From an uncultured Bacteroidales bacterium (lineage in GTDB: Bacteria; Bacteroidota; Bacteroidia; Bacteroidales; WCHB1-69), in contig OMYJ01000001.1 of NCBI GenBank assembly GCA_900315245.1, positions 413,940 through 477,939 of the forward strand: a stretch of DNA of 64,000 bases, in the 5' to 3' direction. How positions within the stretch are numbered: the first letter of the stretch is position 1; each line of letters starts with the position of its first letter. Of this stretch, positions 1-8,689 are shown one piece after another. A program made the translations under genes and the position numbers. Under the pieces are notes generated by a model. It saw only the letters and a list, made by a program, of their open reading frames with translations, searched no databases and was not told the origin of the DNA.

Positions 1-1
1 C

Positions 2-1021
2 TTCAACGAAAGTGAATTGGAGAACATAACTGAGGATATTGCAACAATTCGACAGATATTGGATAATTTGGTGAACGTTTCCTTTGATCAGGAGACAGTA
101 TTAAAAAGAACGCAGAAGATGAATGCAATGTCTTCTTCATACACGGATGTAATGAAGAAGCAGTTTGAGGTAAAACAGAATATGGGTCATATTGAGGATT
201 CATTGAATGCTCTTGCACGGCGTCAGGCTGCTGTAAAACCGTTTATTCAAAAAGAACTTTCAAAAATCCAAAACAATATAGAGACATCTCAGACGGAGAT
301 GCAGAACAGAAGGGTGTCTTCGGCGGCTAAAAACCAACAGTTTGCTTTGACTTCCATGAATAATCTTGCTTTGATGCTGATGGAGTCCATGAAGGATATG
401 CAACAGCAGCAACAAAAATGTAAGTCAAAATGTAACAAATCCGGAAATGGATCGTGTAATAATCCTGGAGGGAAGGGAAAACCGAAAAAAGCCACTGCAA
501 GAGAATTGCAACAGCAGTTGAATCGCCAGATGGAGGCTTTGAAGCAGTCAATGGAGCAACAATCGAAGCAGGGTCAGACGGGGAAGCCGCAACAGAATAT
601 GAGTGAACAGTTCGCCAAAATGGCGGCACAACAAGAGGCTATACGGAAAATGTTGCAGGATTATCAGAACGAGCAGAAATCGTTGAATGGGGTAGGGGAC
701 AAGTCTCTTGACAAGATTATTGAGGATATGCAGAAGACGGAAAAAGAGTTGGTCAACCGTCAGATCACGCAACAGACTATCAACCGTCAGAAAGACATAA
801 CTACGCGTCTTTTGCAGAGTGAGAGGGCAGATTTGGAGAGGGAAAAGGACAAAGAGCGCAAATCCAACGAAGCGCGTCAGATTCCTAATATGAACCCGCC
901 CAAAGAATGGAATTTCGACAAACAGCAAATCCAGCAAAATGAAATGCTGCGGTCAGTTCCAGCTAATTTGAATTATTATTATAAGTCAAAGGCAAACAAC
1001 TATTTTTATAACATTGAATAA
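2..1021 (+). CDS. DUF4175 family coiled-coil protein, C-terminal part
   Basis: The reading frame is open to the left edge, so only the last ~340 residues of a longer protein are present; members of this Bacteroidota family are roughly 1,100 residues with membrane segments near the N-terminus. What is visible is a Gln/Lys/Met-rich, almost purely helical coiled coil. It ends in the blocks typical of the family: MAAQQEAIRKML, then EKELVNRQITQQT, then LLQSERADLEREKDKERKS, and a final LRSVPANLNYYYKSKANNYF. The function is unknown; a structural or envelope role is inference. The next gene starts 11 nt after the stop and the run continues through mnmG, so this is probably one transcript. Confidence 0.8.
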   Translation, partial: FNESELENITEDIATIRQILDNLVNVSFDQETVLKRTQKMNAMSSSYTDVMKKQFEVKQNMGHIEDSLNALARRQAAVKPFIQKELSKIQNNIETSQTEMQNRRVSSAAKNQQFALTSMNNLALMLMESMKDMQQQQQKCKSKCNKSGNGSCNNPGGKGKPKKATARELQQQLNRQMEALKQSMEQQSKQGQTGKPQQNMSEQFAKMAAQQEAIRKMLQDYQNEQKSLNGVGDKSLDKIIEDMQKTEKELVNRQITQQTINRQKDITTRLLQSERADLEREKDKERKSNEARQIPNMNPPKEWNFDKQQIQQNEMLRSVPANLNYYYKSKANNYFYNIE

Positions 1022-1032
1022 AACATCGAACT

Positions 1033-1455
1033 ATGATAGAGATAACGCTTTCCGATTTGAACAGAGGCAGCTTTTACGAGCAGACGCTGCAGACTATTGA
1101 ACAAATTTGCGATGATTATGGAATAACCAATGAGTTCGGCACCTTGTCAATGGCCAACCAAATGGTGCTGGACTATTTGGAATCTTATCATCCTAATTTC
1201 ATAGTGGATGTTTCATATCAAATAGACAATAGTGAGGTAGGCATGAGCTATATTTTGCAGACAGGTGATTTCAATCAACTTTCCCAGAACACTGAAGGAC
1301 AGAACACCGCATTGTTTGTCCTGCAGTCATTGGCCGATGATATTACATTCTCCACTGGTTTTGATTCACTTACTGTTACTTTTCACGTGAAAACCAAGAT
1401 TAGTATTCAGCGTTCCATGCAACGTCAGGAGGTTAGACAAAATATGTTCAGATAG
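1033..1455 (+). CDS. Small conserved protein of unknown function (possible degenerate GHKL/anti-sigma-like fold)
   Basis: 140 residues with no signal peptide or membrane segment, so probably cytoplasmic. Alternating helices and strands are suggested: a helical N-terminal half (about 15-55), then strand-like segments FIVDVSYQID and GMSYILQTGDF, then a C-terminal strand with FHVKTKISIQ. The order helix, helix, strand, strand ending in a G-D-F turn recalls small anti-sigma-type ATPases of the GHKL fold that sit beside ybeY in some relatives. However, no clear N-box Asn or G1 DxGxG motif is seen, so ATP binding cannot be claimed. It starts 11 nt after the upstream gene and ends 3 nt before the next. 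Confidence 0.65.
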   Translation: MIEITLSDLNRGSFYEQTLQTIEQICDDYGITNEFGTLSMANQMVLDYLESYHPNFIVDVSYQIDNSEVGMSYILQTGDFNQLSQNTEGQNTALFVLQSLADDITFSTGFDSLTVTFHVKTKISIQRSMQRQEVRQNMFR

Positions 1456-1458
1456 AAG

Positions 1459-2526
1459 ATGAAAAATACTATCCTGTTTTTTCTTCTTCTATTTGTTTCG
1501 TTGTTTGCTTCTGCTCAACCGAGCAAGGTTTTATTCATAGGAAATAGTTATACATACGTCAATAATCTTCCGGAACTTGTTTCTACGATGATGTCTTCGA
1601 TGGGAGAGGGTATCGAATATGAAATGAGTGCTCCCGGAGGGTGCACTTTCCAACAACATTGTACAGTTTCTTCCTCTTATATTCAACAAGGGAATTGGGA
1701 TTATGTGGTTTTACAGGAACAGAGTCAGCTGCCTTCTTTTCCGGAAGAACAATTCATGCAGGATTGTTATCCGTATGCCACATCGTTGTGTTCTATGACA
1801 CAAGAATACAACACGGATGCCCGCGTCGTTTTTTATATGACTTGGGGAAGGAAGAACGGCGACCAGCAGAATTGTCCCTATTACCCGCCATTATGCACTT
1901 ATCAGGGAATGGACAGTCTTTTGCATTTGCGTTATATTAGGATGGCAGAGGACAATCATGCATGGGTGTCACCCGTAGGCGCTGCTTGGCACTATATAAG
2001 GGATCTTTATCCTGCTGCTGAGCTGTATCAATCTGATGAAAGCCACCCTTCCTATTTAGGCTCATACGTTGCCGCCTGTTGTTTTTACACGGTCTTTACA
2101 GGGCTAAATCCATGCCAAATAACCTGGAATGGTCTTTTGGACGATGCGACTGCTTCTATGGCGAAAAACGTCGCTAAAACAGTGGTTTTTGACTCTCTCT
2201 GGAAGTGGACGTTTCAATCAGAACCTATACAAGAGGATTCTACAGCAGTAGTTGATTTCCTGTTGTTGGAAAAAGGGATTACGATTTACCCGAATCCGGT
2301 CAGTAACACATTGCATTTTTCTGTGCCGGAATTAGTGAATAGCCCGATGGTTTGCATATTGAATGTGGATGGTCGTGTGGTTTATTCTCAACAGGGATTT
2401 TCGTCTTGGAAAGAAAATCAAAATCAGTTTGACCTTGATATTTCTTTTCTGAATAACGGGATTTACTTTTTATCAGTTAATACCGGATCATATAAATCAA
2501 CAAAAAAGTTCACGATAGTTCGCTAA
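1459..2526 (+). CDS. Secreted SGNH-hydrolase-like (DUF4886-type) protein with T9SS sorting domain
   Basis: A clear signal peptide (about residues 1-19, ending SLFASAQ) is followed by KVLFIGNSYTYVNNLP. This is the block I of DUF4886/SGNH-type esterases, with Gly-Asn-Ser as the candidate nucleophile motif. A later SDESHPSYLGSY carries the Asp/His typical of block V. Residues ~270-355 form a type IX secretion type A sorting domain, starting IYPNPVSNTLHF and ending GIYFLSVNTGSYKSTKKF. The protein is therefore predicted to cross the outer membrane through T9SS and be anchored or released outside. The substrate is unknown; acyl or acetyl esters of glycans are a guess. It sits 3 nt after the previous gene and 2 nt before ybeY, an unusual place for a cargo gene. 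Confidence 0.85.
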   Translation: MKNTILFFLLLFVSLFASAQPSKVLFIGNSYTYVNNLPELVSTMMSSMGEGIEYEMSAPGGCTFQQHCTVSSSYIQQGNWDYVVLQEQSQLPSFPEEQFMQDCYPYATSLCSMTQEYNTDARVVFYMTWGRKNGDQQNCPYYPPLCTYQGMDSLLHLRYIRMAEDNHAWVSPVGAAWHYIRDLYPAAELYQSDESHPSYLGSYVAACCFYTVFTGLNPCQITWNGLLDDATASMAKNVAKTVVFDSLWKWTFQSEPIQEDSTAVVDFLLLEKGITIYPNPVSNTLHFSVPELVNSPMVCILNVDGRVVYSQQGFSSWKENQNQFDLDISFLNNGIYFLSVNTGSYKSTKKFTIVR

Positions 2527-2528
2527 TT

Positions 2529-2951
2529 ATGGTTAGTTTTGAGTATAATTGTGAGATGCCGTTCAAACTATCCTTGAAACACAAGGTTTGGCTACAACAA
2601 GTTATTCGCAAAGAAGGAAAGGTTACGGGAGATATCAGCTATGTCTTTTGTGACGATGCATATATGATACAACAGAACAACGCCTTTTTGCAACATGACA
2701 CTTATACGGATATAATCACATTTGACGAATGCGTCGGGGATGTGATTTCGGGCAGTATTCTGATCAGTGCCGACAGAGTTGCGGAGAATGCGTCCAAGTT
2801 CGGGAAGACGTTTGAAAATGAATTGCTCAGAGTAGTTGTACACGGGACGTTGCACTTGTGTGGGTACAAAGACAAGAGTGATAGCGAGGCGAAATTAATG
2901 CGCCAAAAAGAGGATGAATCTTTAGCTCTGTTTACTCAAATGGCAATTTAA
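2529..2951 (+). CDS. ybeY: Endoribonuclease YbeY (16S rRNA maturation)
   Basis: A 140-residue metal-dependent RNase family member acting in 16S rRNA 3' end maturation and ribosome quality control. The metal site appears as HGTLHLCGYKDKS near residue 109. The first two histidines are present. The third, which is His in the H-x3-H-x5-H motif of E. coli-type YbeY, is replaced in a YKDKS context, as I remember for other Bacteroidota. Length is normal. It follows the cargo gene by 2 nt and precedes mnmG by 44 nt; the ybeY-mnmG neighbourhood is common in the phylum. Confidence 0.92.
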   Translation: MVSFEYNCEMPFKLSLKHKVWLQQVIRKEGKVTGDISYVFCDDAYMIQQNNAFLQHDTYTDIITFDECVGDVISGSILISADRVAENASKFGKTFENELLRVVVHGTLHLCGYKDKSDSEAKLMRQKEDESLALFTQMAI

Positions 2952-2995
2952 AATATTGTCAATCAAATATTTTTATAAAGTTTTCACGTGAAAAG

Positions 2996-4870
2996 ATGGA
3001 TAGTCAATACGATATTATAGTAGTGGGTGCGGGTCATGCCGGATGTGAGGCTGCGGTGGTGGCCGCCCATCTCGGGAATCAAGTGCTGTTGATCACTATG
3101 AACCTTTCACTGGTGGCACAGATGTCTTGTAACCCCGCCATAGGGGGTATTGCGAAAGGACAAATTGTGCGGGAGATCGATGCCCTGGGAGGAATGTCGG
3201 GAATTGTCACCGACCACACTATGATACAGTATCGAATGCTGAACCGATCCAAGGGACCGGCCATGTGGAGCCCTCGCGCGCAATGTGACAAAACCGCATT
3301 TTCCATCTATTGGAAATATGTTCTTGAACATACTGATAATCTCCACCTCCGCCAAGATACCGTAACCGAATTATTGATGGACGGTCAATCTGTATTCGGA
3401 GTGAAAACCCAGCTTGGAAAATCTTTCCAAGCTAAGAAAGTTATTTTGACCAACGGGACTTTTCTCAATGGGAAAATCCATGTTGGCGAAGTTAATTTTT
3501 CCGGTGGTAGGATAGGGGAGAGCGCCTCCTTTGTACTGTCTGACCAGTTAAGAGAATGTGGTGTGAAAACAAACAAACTCAAAACAGGTACCCCTGTGCG
3601 TATAGACGGACGAACGATAGACTTCTCCAAGCTGGAAGAGCAGAAAGGGGAAGACAATCCCGGACGATTCTCTTTCACCGAAACTCCGATTCTGCGAAAC
3701 CAGTTGAGTTGCTGGATAACTTATACTAACGAAAAAGTTCATGAGATTCTTCAGCAAGGGTTTGACAAGTCCCCAATGTTCCAAGGACGCATTCAGGGAG
3801 TGGGTCCCCGTTACTGTCCTTCCATAGAAGATAAGATTGTCCGGTTTGCGGACAGGACCCGTCACCAACTTTTCCTCGAACCCGAGGGGAGGAATACCAA
3901 CGAATACTACCTTAACGGTTTTTCCTCATCCCTGCCGGAAGATATTCAGGTGGAAGCCATTCACCTCATTCCCGGTTTGGAGAATGTGGAAATCTACCGT
4001 CCAGGATATGCGATCGAATACGACTATTTTGATCCCACCCAGCTGCATTACACCCTCGAATCCAAAATAATCCGGAACCTTTATCTGGCCGGACAAGTGA
4101 ACGGGACAACTGGTTATGAGGAGGCGGCGTGCCAAGGATTGATGGCCGGTATCAATGCGCACCTCGCCATCAAAGGGGCCGGGCCTTTGGTGCTCGCACG
4201 CTCACAAGCTTACATCGGAGTCTTGATTGACGACTTGGTAAACAAAGGCGTTCAGGATCCGTACAGGATGTTTACTTCTCGTGCTGAGTATCGTATTTTG
4301 CTTCGTCAGGACAATGCGGATGCGAGGTTAACCCCGATTGGACGTAAATTAGGTTTGATCGATGATGACCGCTATGCGGAATTTCTCCATAAATACGAAA
4401 ACCAAAATCTGATTGTCACGTATTTAAAACAACATACTACTCAGTATCAGAAGATAAACGAGTTGTTGGAGCATAAGGAAACGAGTTTGCTAAATCAGAA
4501 TGTGAAGCTGGAGAGTGTGTTGCTCCGACCACAGGTTTCAATACAGGACATTATTGATTATGACAGTGATTTTTCCCGTTATCTTCAGGATATTGCCGCA
4601 ACGTCGGAAGAAATAATCAATGCTGAGACTTCTATAAAATACAGCAGTTATATCCAAAAAGAAGAGGAATTGGTGCAACATCTTTCCAATTTGGACAATA
4701 TACGTCTGCCGTCTGATTTAGATTATAACAATATAAATTCCCTGTCAAAGGAAGCGAGGGAAAAACTGACGAAATTGCAACCAATGAATTTAGGTCAGGC
4801 ATCACGCGTGAGTGGTGTCAGTCCTGCTGACATCACTGCGTTAATGATTTTCTTAAGAAACAATCAATAG
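2996..4870 (+). CDS. mnmG: tRNA uridine-5-carboxymethylaminomethyl synthesis enzyme MnmG (GidA)
   Basis: The FAD/NADH-dependent partner of MnmE, which installs carboxymethylaminomethyl on wobble U34 of tRNAs in the cytoplasm. The N-terminal Rossmann motif is VVGAGHAGCEAA (residues ~9-20), followed by the family signature SCNPAIGGIAKGQIVREID at ~44. A second signature, NGTTGYEEAACQGL, lies near residue 370. A helical MnmE/tRNA-binding tail follows, ending GVSPADITALMIFL. The 624 residues match the family's usual ~620-630. It is the last gene of the run that starts at the left edge; no hairpin terminator is obvious after it. Confidence 0.97.
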   Translation: MDSQYDIIVVGAGHAGCEAAVVAAHLGNQVLLITMNLSLVAQMSCNPAIGGIAKGQIVREIDALGGMSGIVTDHTMIQYRMLNRSKGPAMWSPRAQCDKTAFSIYWKYVLEHTDNLHLRQDTVTELLMDGQSVFGVKTQLGKSFQAKKVILTNGTFLNGKIHVGEVNFSGGRIGESASFVLSDQLRECGVKTNKLKTGTPVRIDGRTIDFSKLEEQKGEDNPGRFSFTETPILRNQLSCWITYTNEKVHEILQQGFDKSPMFQGRIQGVGPRYCPSIEDKIVRFADRTRHQLFLEPEGRNTNEYYLNGFSSSLPEDIQVEAIHLIPGLENVEIYRPGYAIEYDYFDPTQLHYTLESKIIRNLYLAGQVNGTTGYEEAACQGLMAGINAHLAIKGAGPLVLARSQAYIGVLIDDLVNKGVQDPYRMFTSRAEYRILLRQDNADARLTPIGRKLGLIDDDRYAEFLHKYENQNLIVTYLKQHTTQYQKINELLEHKETSLLNQNVKLESVLLRPQVSIQDIIDYDSDFSRYLQDIAATSEEIINAETSIKYSSYIQKEEELVQHLSNLDNIRLPSDLDYNNINSLSKEAREKLTKLQPMNLGQASRVSGVSPADITALMIFLRNNQ

Positions 4871-5155
4871 AACAAATATAACTATTTGAAAATCAACATA
4901 CAAAACAAAAAATCGTCAAATTTTGACATGTTTTGACAAATATAGAATTTTCTATTCCTGGTTCTGTTTTTTCGCGTAAATTCTGAAATTTTAATAATAC
5001 CATCTGATTTTCAGTTATTTGATATAAAGACTTACTGATAGAAAAAATTTTTGTGTTTTGGATTGATGTCAATAATTTGCTTATTTTTGCGGATGCAAAT
5101 TTTTGCATTGTATTTATAAAGGAAAAAATTATAATCAAACAAAAATTCAAATAAC
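4871..5155. other. AT-rich spacer between mnmG and rubrerythrin
   Basis: 285 bp with no reading frame worth calling. It contains two close copies of TTTTGACA-like sequence near 4920-4940, the rubrerythrin promoter at 5082-5089, and in the predicted 5' leader a short inverted repeat, ATGCAAA (5093-5099) and TTTGCAT (5102-5108). The inverted repeat could be a hairpin or a redox-regulator site; neither can be decided from sequence. Confidence 0.5.
5082..5089 (+). promoter_or_regulatory. Bacteroidota promoter of rubrerythrin
   Basis: The -7 box TATTTTTG (consensus TAnnTTTG) has a TTTG at 5057-5060 as the -33 element, 21 bp away. The predicted leader is about 60 nt. Confidence 0.65.
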
Positions 5156-5695
5156 ATGGAATTAAAAGGTTCTCAAACAGAAAAAAACCTGCAAACAGCA
5201 TTTGCCGGTGAATCCCAAGCCAGGAATAAGTATTCATATTATGCCTCGAAAGCAAAAAAAGACGGCTATAATCAAATAGCGGCCATTTTCGAAGAGACTG
5301 CCGCCAATGAGAAAGAACATGCCAAAATTTGGTTCAAGTTGCTTCACAACGGATCGGTTCCAGATACTATTACGAATCTGAATGACGCAGCGGACGGTGA
5401 AAACTACGAGTGGACAGATATGTACGCCGGTTTTGCCAAAACTGCCAAGGAAGAGGGTTTTGACCACATCGCGGAGCTTTTCACCATGGTGGGTGAAATC
5501 GAGAAACATCACGAAGAGCGTTATAGAAAATTGTTGGCCAACATTGAAGGCGGCCTTGTTTTCTCCCGTGATCAGGAGATGATTTGGCAGTGCAGCAACT
5601 GCGGCCATATCGTGATTGGCAAGAAAGCCCCCGATGTGTGCCCGGTTTGCGACCATCCGCAATCTTATTTCCAAATCAAAGCCGAGAATTTCTAG
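5156..5695 (+). CDS. rbr: Rubrerythrin (diiron domain, then rubredoxin)
   Basis: A classical rubrerythrin: an N-terminal ferritin-like four-helix domain with the diiron ligands in [30 protein letters not shown] and [12 protein letters not shown], followed by a C-terminal rubredoxin with CSNCG and CPVCDH. It reduces hydrogen peroxide in the cytoplasm with electrons from NADH via rubredoxin reductase, and is typical of anaerobes. At 179 residues it is slightly shorter than the ~190 of clostridial proteins. The second rubrerythrin follows 103 bp later with the reverse domain order. A short 7-bp repeat array begins one nt after the stop. Confidence 0.95.
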   Translation: MELKGSQTEKNLQTAFAGESQARNKYSYYASKAKKDGYNQIAAIFEETAANEKEHAKIWFKLLHNGSVPDTITNLNDAADGENYEWTDMYAGFAKTAKEEGFDHIAELFTMVGEIEKHHEERYRKLLANIEGGLVFSRDQEMIWQCSNCGHIVIGKKAPDVCPVCDHPQSYFQIKAENF

Positions 5696-5719
5696 CTTTG
5701 AACCTTGAACTTTGAACCT
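5696..5719. repeat. Heptamer array (TTGAA word family)
   Basis: Three consecutive 7-bp units of the form C(T/C)TTGAA, starting immediately after the rubrerythrin TAG stop codon. Same word family as 8670-8688 (opposite strand). Confidence 0.6.
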
Positions 5720-5798
5720 AATTGTTCTACTTAGAATTAGAATTAAACTTAAACATTATAATTAAAACAATATTTCATCAACAATCAATTCAATTATT

Positions 5799-6350
5799 AT
5801 GAAGAAAAAATTCGTTTGTACCGTGTGCGGTTATGTACACGAAGGAGATACTCCCCCTGAAAGATGTCCTCAATGCAAGCAACCGGCTTCCAAGTTCAAA
5901 GAACTTGTGGAAGATGGAGCTTTGTCATTTGTCACCGAGCATGTGCTTGGCGTTGCCAAAGACAGTGACGAGGAGATGATTAAGGATTTGAACGCGCATT
6001 TTATGGGCGAGGCCACGGAAGTGGGCATGTATCTGGCTATGAGCCGCCAGGCAGACCGCGAGGGTTATCCTGAGGTGGCAGAGGCATTCAAGCGCTATGC
6101 TTTCGAGGAGGCCGAACATTGCGCCAAATTCGCCGAATTGCTGGGCGAAGTGGTCTGGGATACCAAGACCAACCTGGAAAAGCGTATGATGGCCGAAAGC
6201 GGCGCTTGTGCGGACAAGATGCGCATCGCCAAACGCGCCAAAGAGATGAACTGGGATGCCATTCACGACACGGTTCATGAAATGGCCAAGGACGAGGCCC
6301 GTCACGGACAAGGTTTTGAAGGGCTCTTTAATCGTTATTTTAAGAAATAA
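5799..6350 (+). CDS. Reverse-order rubrerythrin (rubredoxin, then diiron domain)
   Basis: The N-terminal rubredoxin knot is at residues 1-40 ([20 protein letters not shown]). The ferritin-like domain follows with [30 protein letters not shown] and [17 protein letters not shown] as ligand helices. In clostridia, proteins of this 'reverse' architecture act as NADH-dependent peroxidases with rubredoxin oxidoreductases; the same role is inferred here. At 183 residues the length is normal. It lies 103 bp after the classical rubrerythrin and ends 22 bp before a strong terminator, so the pair may be one peroxide-defence transcript. Confidence 0.92.
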   Translation: MKKKFVCTVCGYVHEGDTPPERCPQCKQPASKFKELVEDGALSFVTEHVLGVAKDSDEEMIKDLNAHFMGEATEVGMYLAMSRQADREGYPEVAEAFKRYAFEEAEHCAKFAELLGEVVWDTKTNLEKRMMAESGACADKMRIAKRAKEMNWDAIHDTVHEMAKDEARHGQGFEGLFNRYFKK

Positions 6351-6372
6351 CAGATTAGTAATCAATAAATTG

Positions 6373-6410
6373 ACACCTTGGTTTGAATTTTCAAGCCAAG
6401 GTGTTTTTTT
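6373..6410 (+). terminator. Rho-independent terminator after the rubrerythrins
   Basis: The stem ACACCTTGG (6373-6381) pairs with CCAAGGTGT (6396-6404) and is extended by six further inner pairs. A run of seven T (6404-6410) follows. Confidence 0.9.
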
Positions 6411-6459
6411 AGTGCCTTATTTCAAATAAATTTTTAAGATTTTTTTTAAAAAAAACCTC

Positions 6460-6490
6460 TTGACAAACGCTCAAAAATATTGTATCTTTG
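6460..6490 (+). promoter_or_regulatory. queA promoter
   Basis: -33 TTG at 6460-6462 (in CTTGAC) and -7 TATCTTTG at 6483-6490, spacer 20 bp. This is the best consensus promoter in the window and gives a leader of only about 15 nt. Confidence 0.8.
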
Positions 6491-6509
6491 CGCGCCAAAA
6501 TTTTATTTA

Positions 6510-7583
6510 ATGAAATTATCCGAATTTAAGTATTATTTGCCTCAAGAACTTATTGCTTTACACCCTGTGGAAGAGCGTGACGAGGCTCGTATGATGGTGC
6601 TCGATAGAAAGACGAAAACCATTGAACATAAGTTATTTAAGGACATTATTGATTACTTTGACGATGGTGATTTGTTCGTGATGAACAACACCCGAGTGTT
6701 CCCTGCTCTGATGTATGGTGAGAAAGAGCAGACCCGTGCGAAAATCCGTGTCATTCTGCTGAGGGAGCTGGATGAGGAAAGCCGTCTGTGGGACGTGCTT
6801 GTGGATCCTGCGCGTAAAATACGCATTGGTAACAAACTCTCGTTCACTGAGGATGACAGTCTCGTGGCCGAGGTCATTGACAATACCACTTCTCGTGGCC
6901 GCACATTGCGTTTCCTCTTTGACGGAGACCACGATGCCTTCAAAAAGAAACTGATGGAAATAGGTACCACACCGCTGCCCAACAATATCAAACAGTTGCG
7001 CGACATTGAGCCGAGTGATGAAACGGATTATCAAACCATTTATGCGACCGAAGAAGGTGCTGTTGTGGCTCCTGCCGCCGGTTTCCATTTCAGCCGTTTC
7101 CTGCTTTCCAAAATGGAAATCAAGGGCATTGAGCGTACTTATATCACGTTGCACGCTGGATTAAGTAATTTTAACGATATAGATGTGGAGGATTTGTCCA
7201 AGCACAAACCCGATTCCGAACGGATGATTATCCGGTCAGAGGTGGCCGACAAAATCAATGAGACCAAAAAAGCCGGTCACAAGATCGCCGTGGTCGGTAC
7301 CACTACTATGAAAGCCCTTGAATCTTCCGTCTATGATAGCGGTATGGTGAAAACTACCGAAATGAACGGCAAAGAGGACATGTGGACTAATAAATTCATC
7401 TATCCTCCTTACCGTTTCAAAGTGGCCAACGCCATGGTTTCCAACTTCCATGCCCCGCAAAGTGCCATGCTGATGATGGTGGCTGCGTTTGGTGGCTACG
7501 AATTCGTTATGAAAGCCTATAAAGAGGCTGTTGCGGAAAAATACCGTTTCCTTACATACGGTGATGCCATGTTGATTATTTAA
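6510..7583 (+). CDS. queA: S-adenosylmethionine:tRNA ribosyltransferase-isomerase
   Basis: Catalyses transfer and isomerisation of the ribosyl moiety of SAM onto preQ1-modified tRNA, giving epoxyqueuosine at wobble position 34. Family blocks visible are the N-terminal [22 protein letters not shown], split here only by family variation, then [37 protein letters not shown] and [20 protein letters not shown]. The ATG at 6510 (357 residues) is preferred over an upstream TTG because the promoter's -7 box ends at 6490. Transcription would begin near 6496, downstream of that codon. purM follows 22 bp later. Confidence 0.95.
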   Translation: MKLSEFKYYLPQELIALHPVEERDEARMMVLDRKTKTIEHKLFKDIIDYFDDGDLFVMNNTRVFPALMYGEKEQTRAKIRVILLRELDEESRLWDVLVDPARKIRIGNKLSFTEDDSLVAEVIDNTTSRGRTLRFLFDGDHDAFKKKLMEIGTTPLPNNIKQLRDIEPSDETDYQTIYATEEGAVVAPAAGFHFSRFLLSKMEIKGIERTYITLHAGLSNFNDIDVEDLSKHKPDSERMIIRSEVADKINETKKAGHKIAVVGTTTMKALESSVYDSGMVKTTEMNGKEDMWTNKFIYPPYRFKVANAMVSNFHAPQSAMLMMVAAFGGYEFVMKAYKEAVAEKYRFLTYGDAMLII

Positions 7584-7605
7584 CGTTTTTTAATACGATA
7601 AAACT

Positions 7606-8640
7606 ATGTCAAAAGCTTATCAGGAAGCAGGCGTACAATTGGAGGCTGGCTATGAGTCGGTGCGCCTTATCAAAAAACATATTTCCCGCACCAACCGTCC
7701 CGGAATGATGGGTAATATCGGCAGTTTCGGCGGTATGTTTGACCTTGCCTCTCTTGGCTACAAAGAGCCTGTTTTGGTCAGTGGAACTGACGGTGTGGGC
7801 ACTAAGCTTAAATTGGCGTTCATGATGGACCGTCACGACACCATCGGGCAGGATGCCGTTGCCATGTGCGTGAACGATGTGCTGGCGCAAGGGGCGGCCC
7901 CTCTCTTCTTCCTTGACTACATTGCCGTAGGAAAGAATCATCCTGCCAAGATTGAAGCAATTGTGAAAGGTGTTGCTGATGGTTGCGTGCTTTCCAACTG
8001 TGCCCTTATTGGTGGCGAAACAGCGGAAATGCCCGATATGTACGATGAAGATGAATACGACATTGCAGGCTTCACCGTAGGTGCGGTGGAAAAATCAAAA
8101 CTTATCGACGGGTCTAAGGTTAACGTCGGCGATGTGCTTATCGGTTTGGCCTCCTCAGGTGTCCACTCCAATGGATTCTCGCTCGTGCGCAAAATTGTCT
8201 TCAAAGATAATCAGTTGGACTTGAACACGAAGTATGAAACGCTGCCAGACACGCTTGGCAATGTGCTGCTCACCCCTACACGTATCTATGTGAAACCGGT
8301 TCTTGAAGTGTTAAAAAATGTTGATATTCATGCCATCTGCCATATCACTGGCGGTGGTTTTGATGAGAATATTCCGCGTGCACTGCGCCCAGGACAAGGC
8401 ATTTTTGTTGATGAGCACAATTGGGAAATGCCCGCCATCTTCCCGTTCCTCGAAAAATACGGCAAAGTCGATCACCGTGAGATGTTCAACGTCTTCAACA
8501 TGGGTGTCGGCATGGTGCTGATGGTGGATCCAAAGGATGCCGACCAGACAGTGAAGATGTTCAATGAGTTAGGGGAGAAAGCGTATGTTATCGGGAATGT
8601 GACCGATAAAGAGGGCGTTGTCGATATCAAGTTAAGATAA
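7606..8640 (+). CDS. purM: Phosphoribosylformylglycinamidine cyclo-ligase (AIR synthetase)
   Basis: Fifth step of purine synthesis: ATP-dependent ring closure of FGAM to AIR. The 344 residues show the PurM signature blocks: [15 protein letters not shown] near residue 58, [20 protein letters not shown] at ~85, [13 protein letters not shown] at ~140, [16 protein letters not shown] at ~185 and [14 protein letters not shown] at ~250. It is probably co-transcribed with queA (22 bp apart) although the pathways are unrelated. Other purine genes (guaA, purE, guaB) are scattered through the window rather than clustered. Confidence 0.95.
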   Translation: MSKAYQEAGVQLEAGYESVRLIKKHISRTNRPGMMGNIGSFGGMFDLASLGYKEPVLVSGTDGVGTKLKLAFMMDRHDTIGQDAVAMCVNDVLAQGAAPLFFLDYIAVGKNHPAKIEAIVKGVADGCVLSNCALIGGETAEMPDMYDEDEYDIAGFTVGAVEKSKLIDGSKVNVGDVLIGLASSGVHSNGFSLVRKIVFKDNQLDLNTKYETLPDTLGNVLLTPTRIYVKPVLEVLKNVDIHAICHITGGGFDENIPRALRPGQGIFVDEHNWEMPAIFPFLEKYGKVDHREMFNVFNMGVGMVLMVDPKDADQTVKMFNELGEKAYVIGNVTDKEGVVDIKLR

Positions 8641-8647
8641 TAGTAGA

Positions 8648-8664
8648 GACGTATCGCATACGTC
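8648..8664. repeat. Short palindrome after purM
   Basis: GACGTAT (8648-8654), CGC, ATACGTC (8658-8664): perfect 7-bp arms with a 3-nt loop, preceded by TAGA. There is no T-run, so it is not a standard terminator. A related GAGAC/GTCTC hairpin lies at 14191-14215. Confidence 0.55.
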
Positions 8665-8669
8665 CACAT

Positions 8670-8688
8670 CAAGGTTCAAAGTTCAAGG
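8670..8688. repeat. Heptamer array (TTCAA word family)
   Basis: Two and a half 7-bp units GGTTCAA/AGTTCAA between purM and nfo, ending one base before the nfo start codon. It is the reverse complement of the word used at 5696-5719. Confidence 0.5.
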
Positions 8689-8689
8689 T

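Noticed and set aside
2529..2951. YbeY as a catalytically dead copy because the third motif His is missing
   Set aside because: The YKDK form is, as far as I remember, normal for Bacteroidota YbeY, so this is lineage variation.
6480..6509. Upstream TTG as the queA start
   Set aside because: It precedes the promoter's -7 box; the ATG at 6510 matches the family N-terminus.
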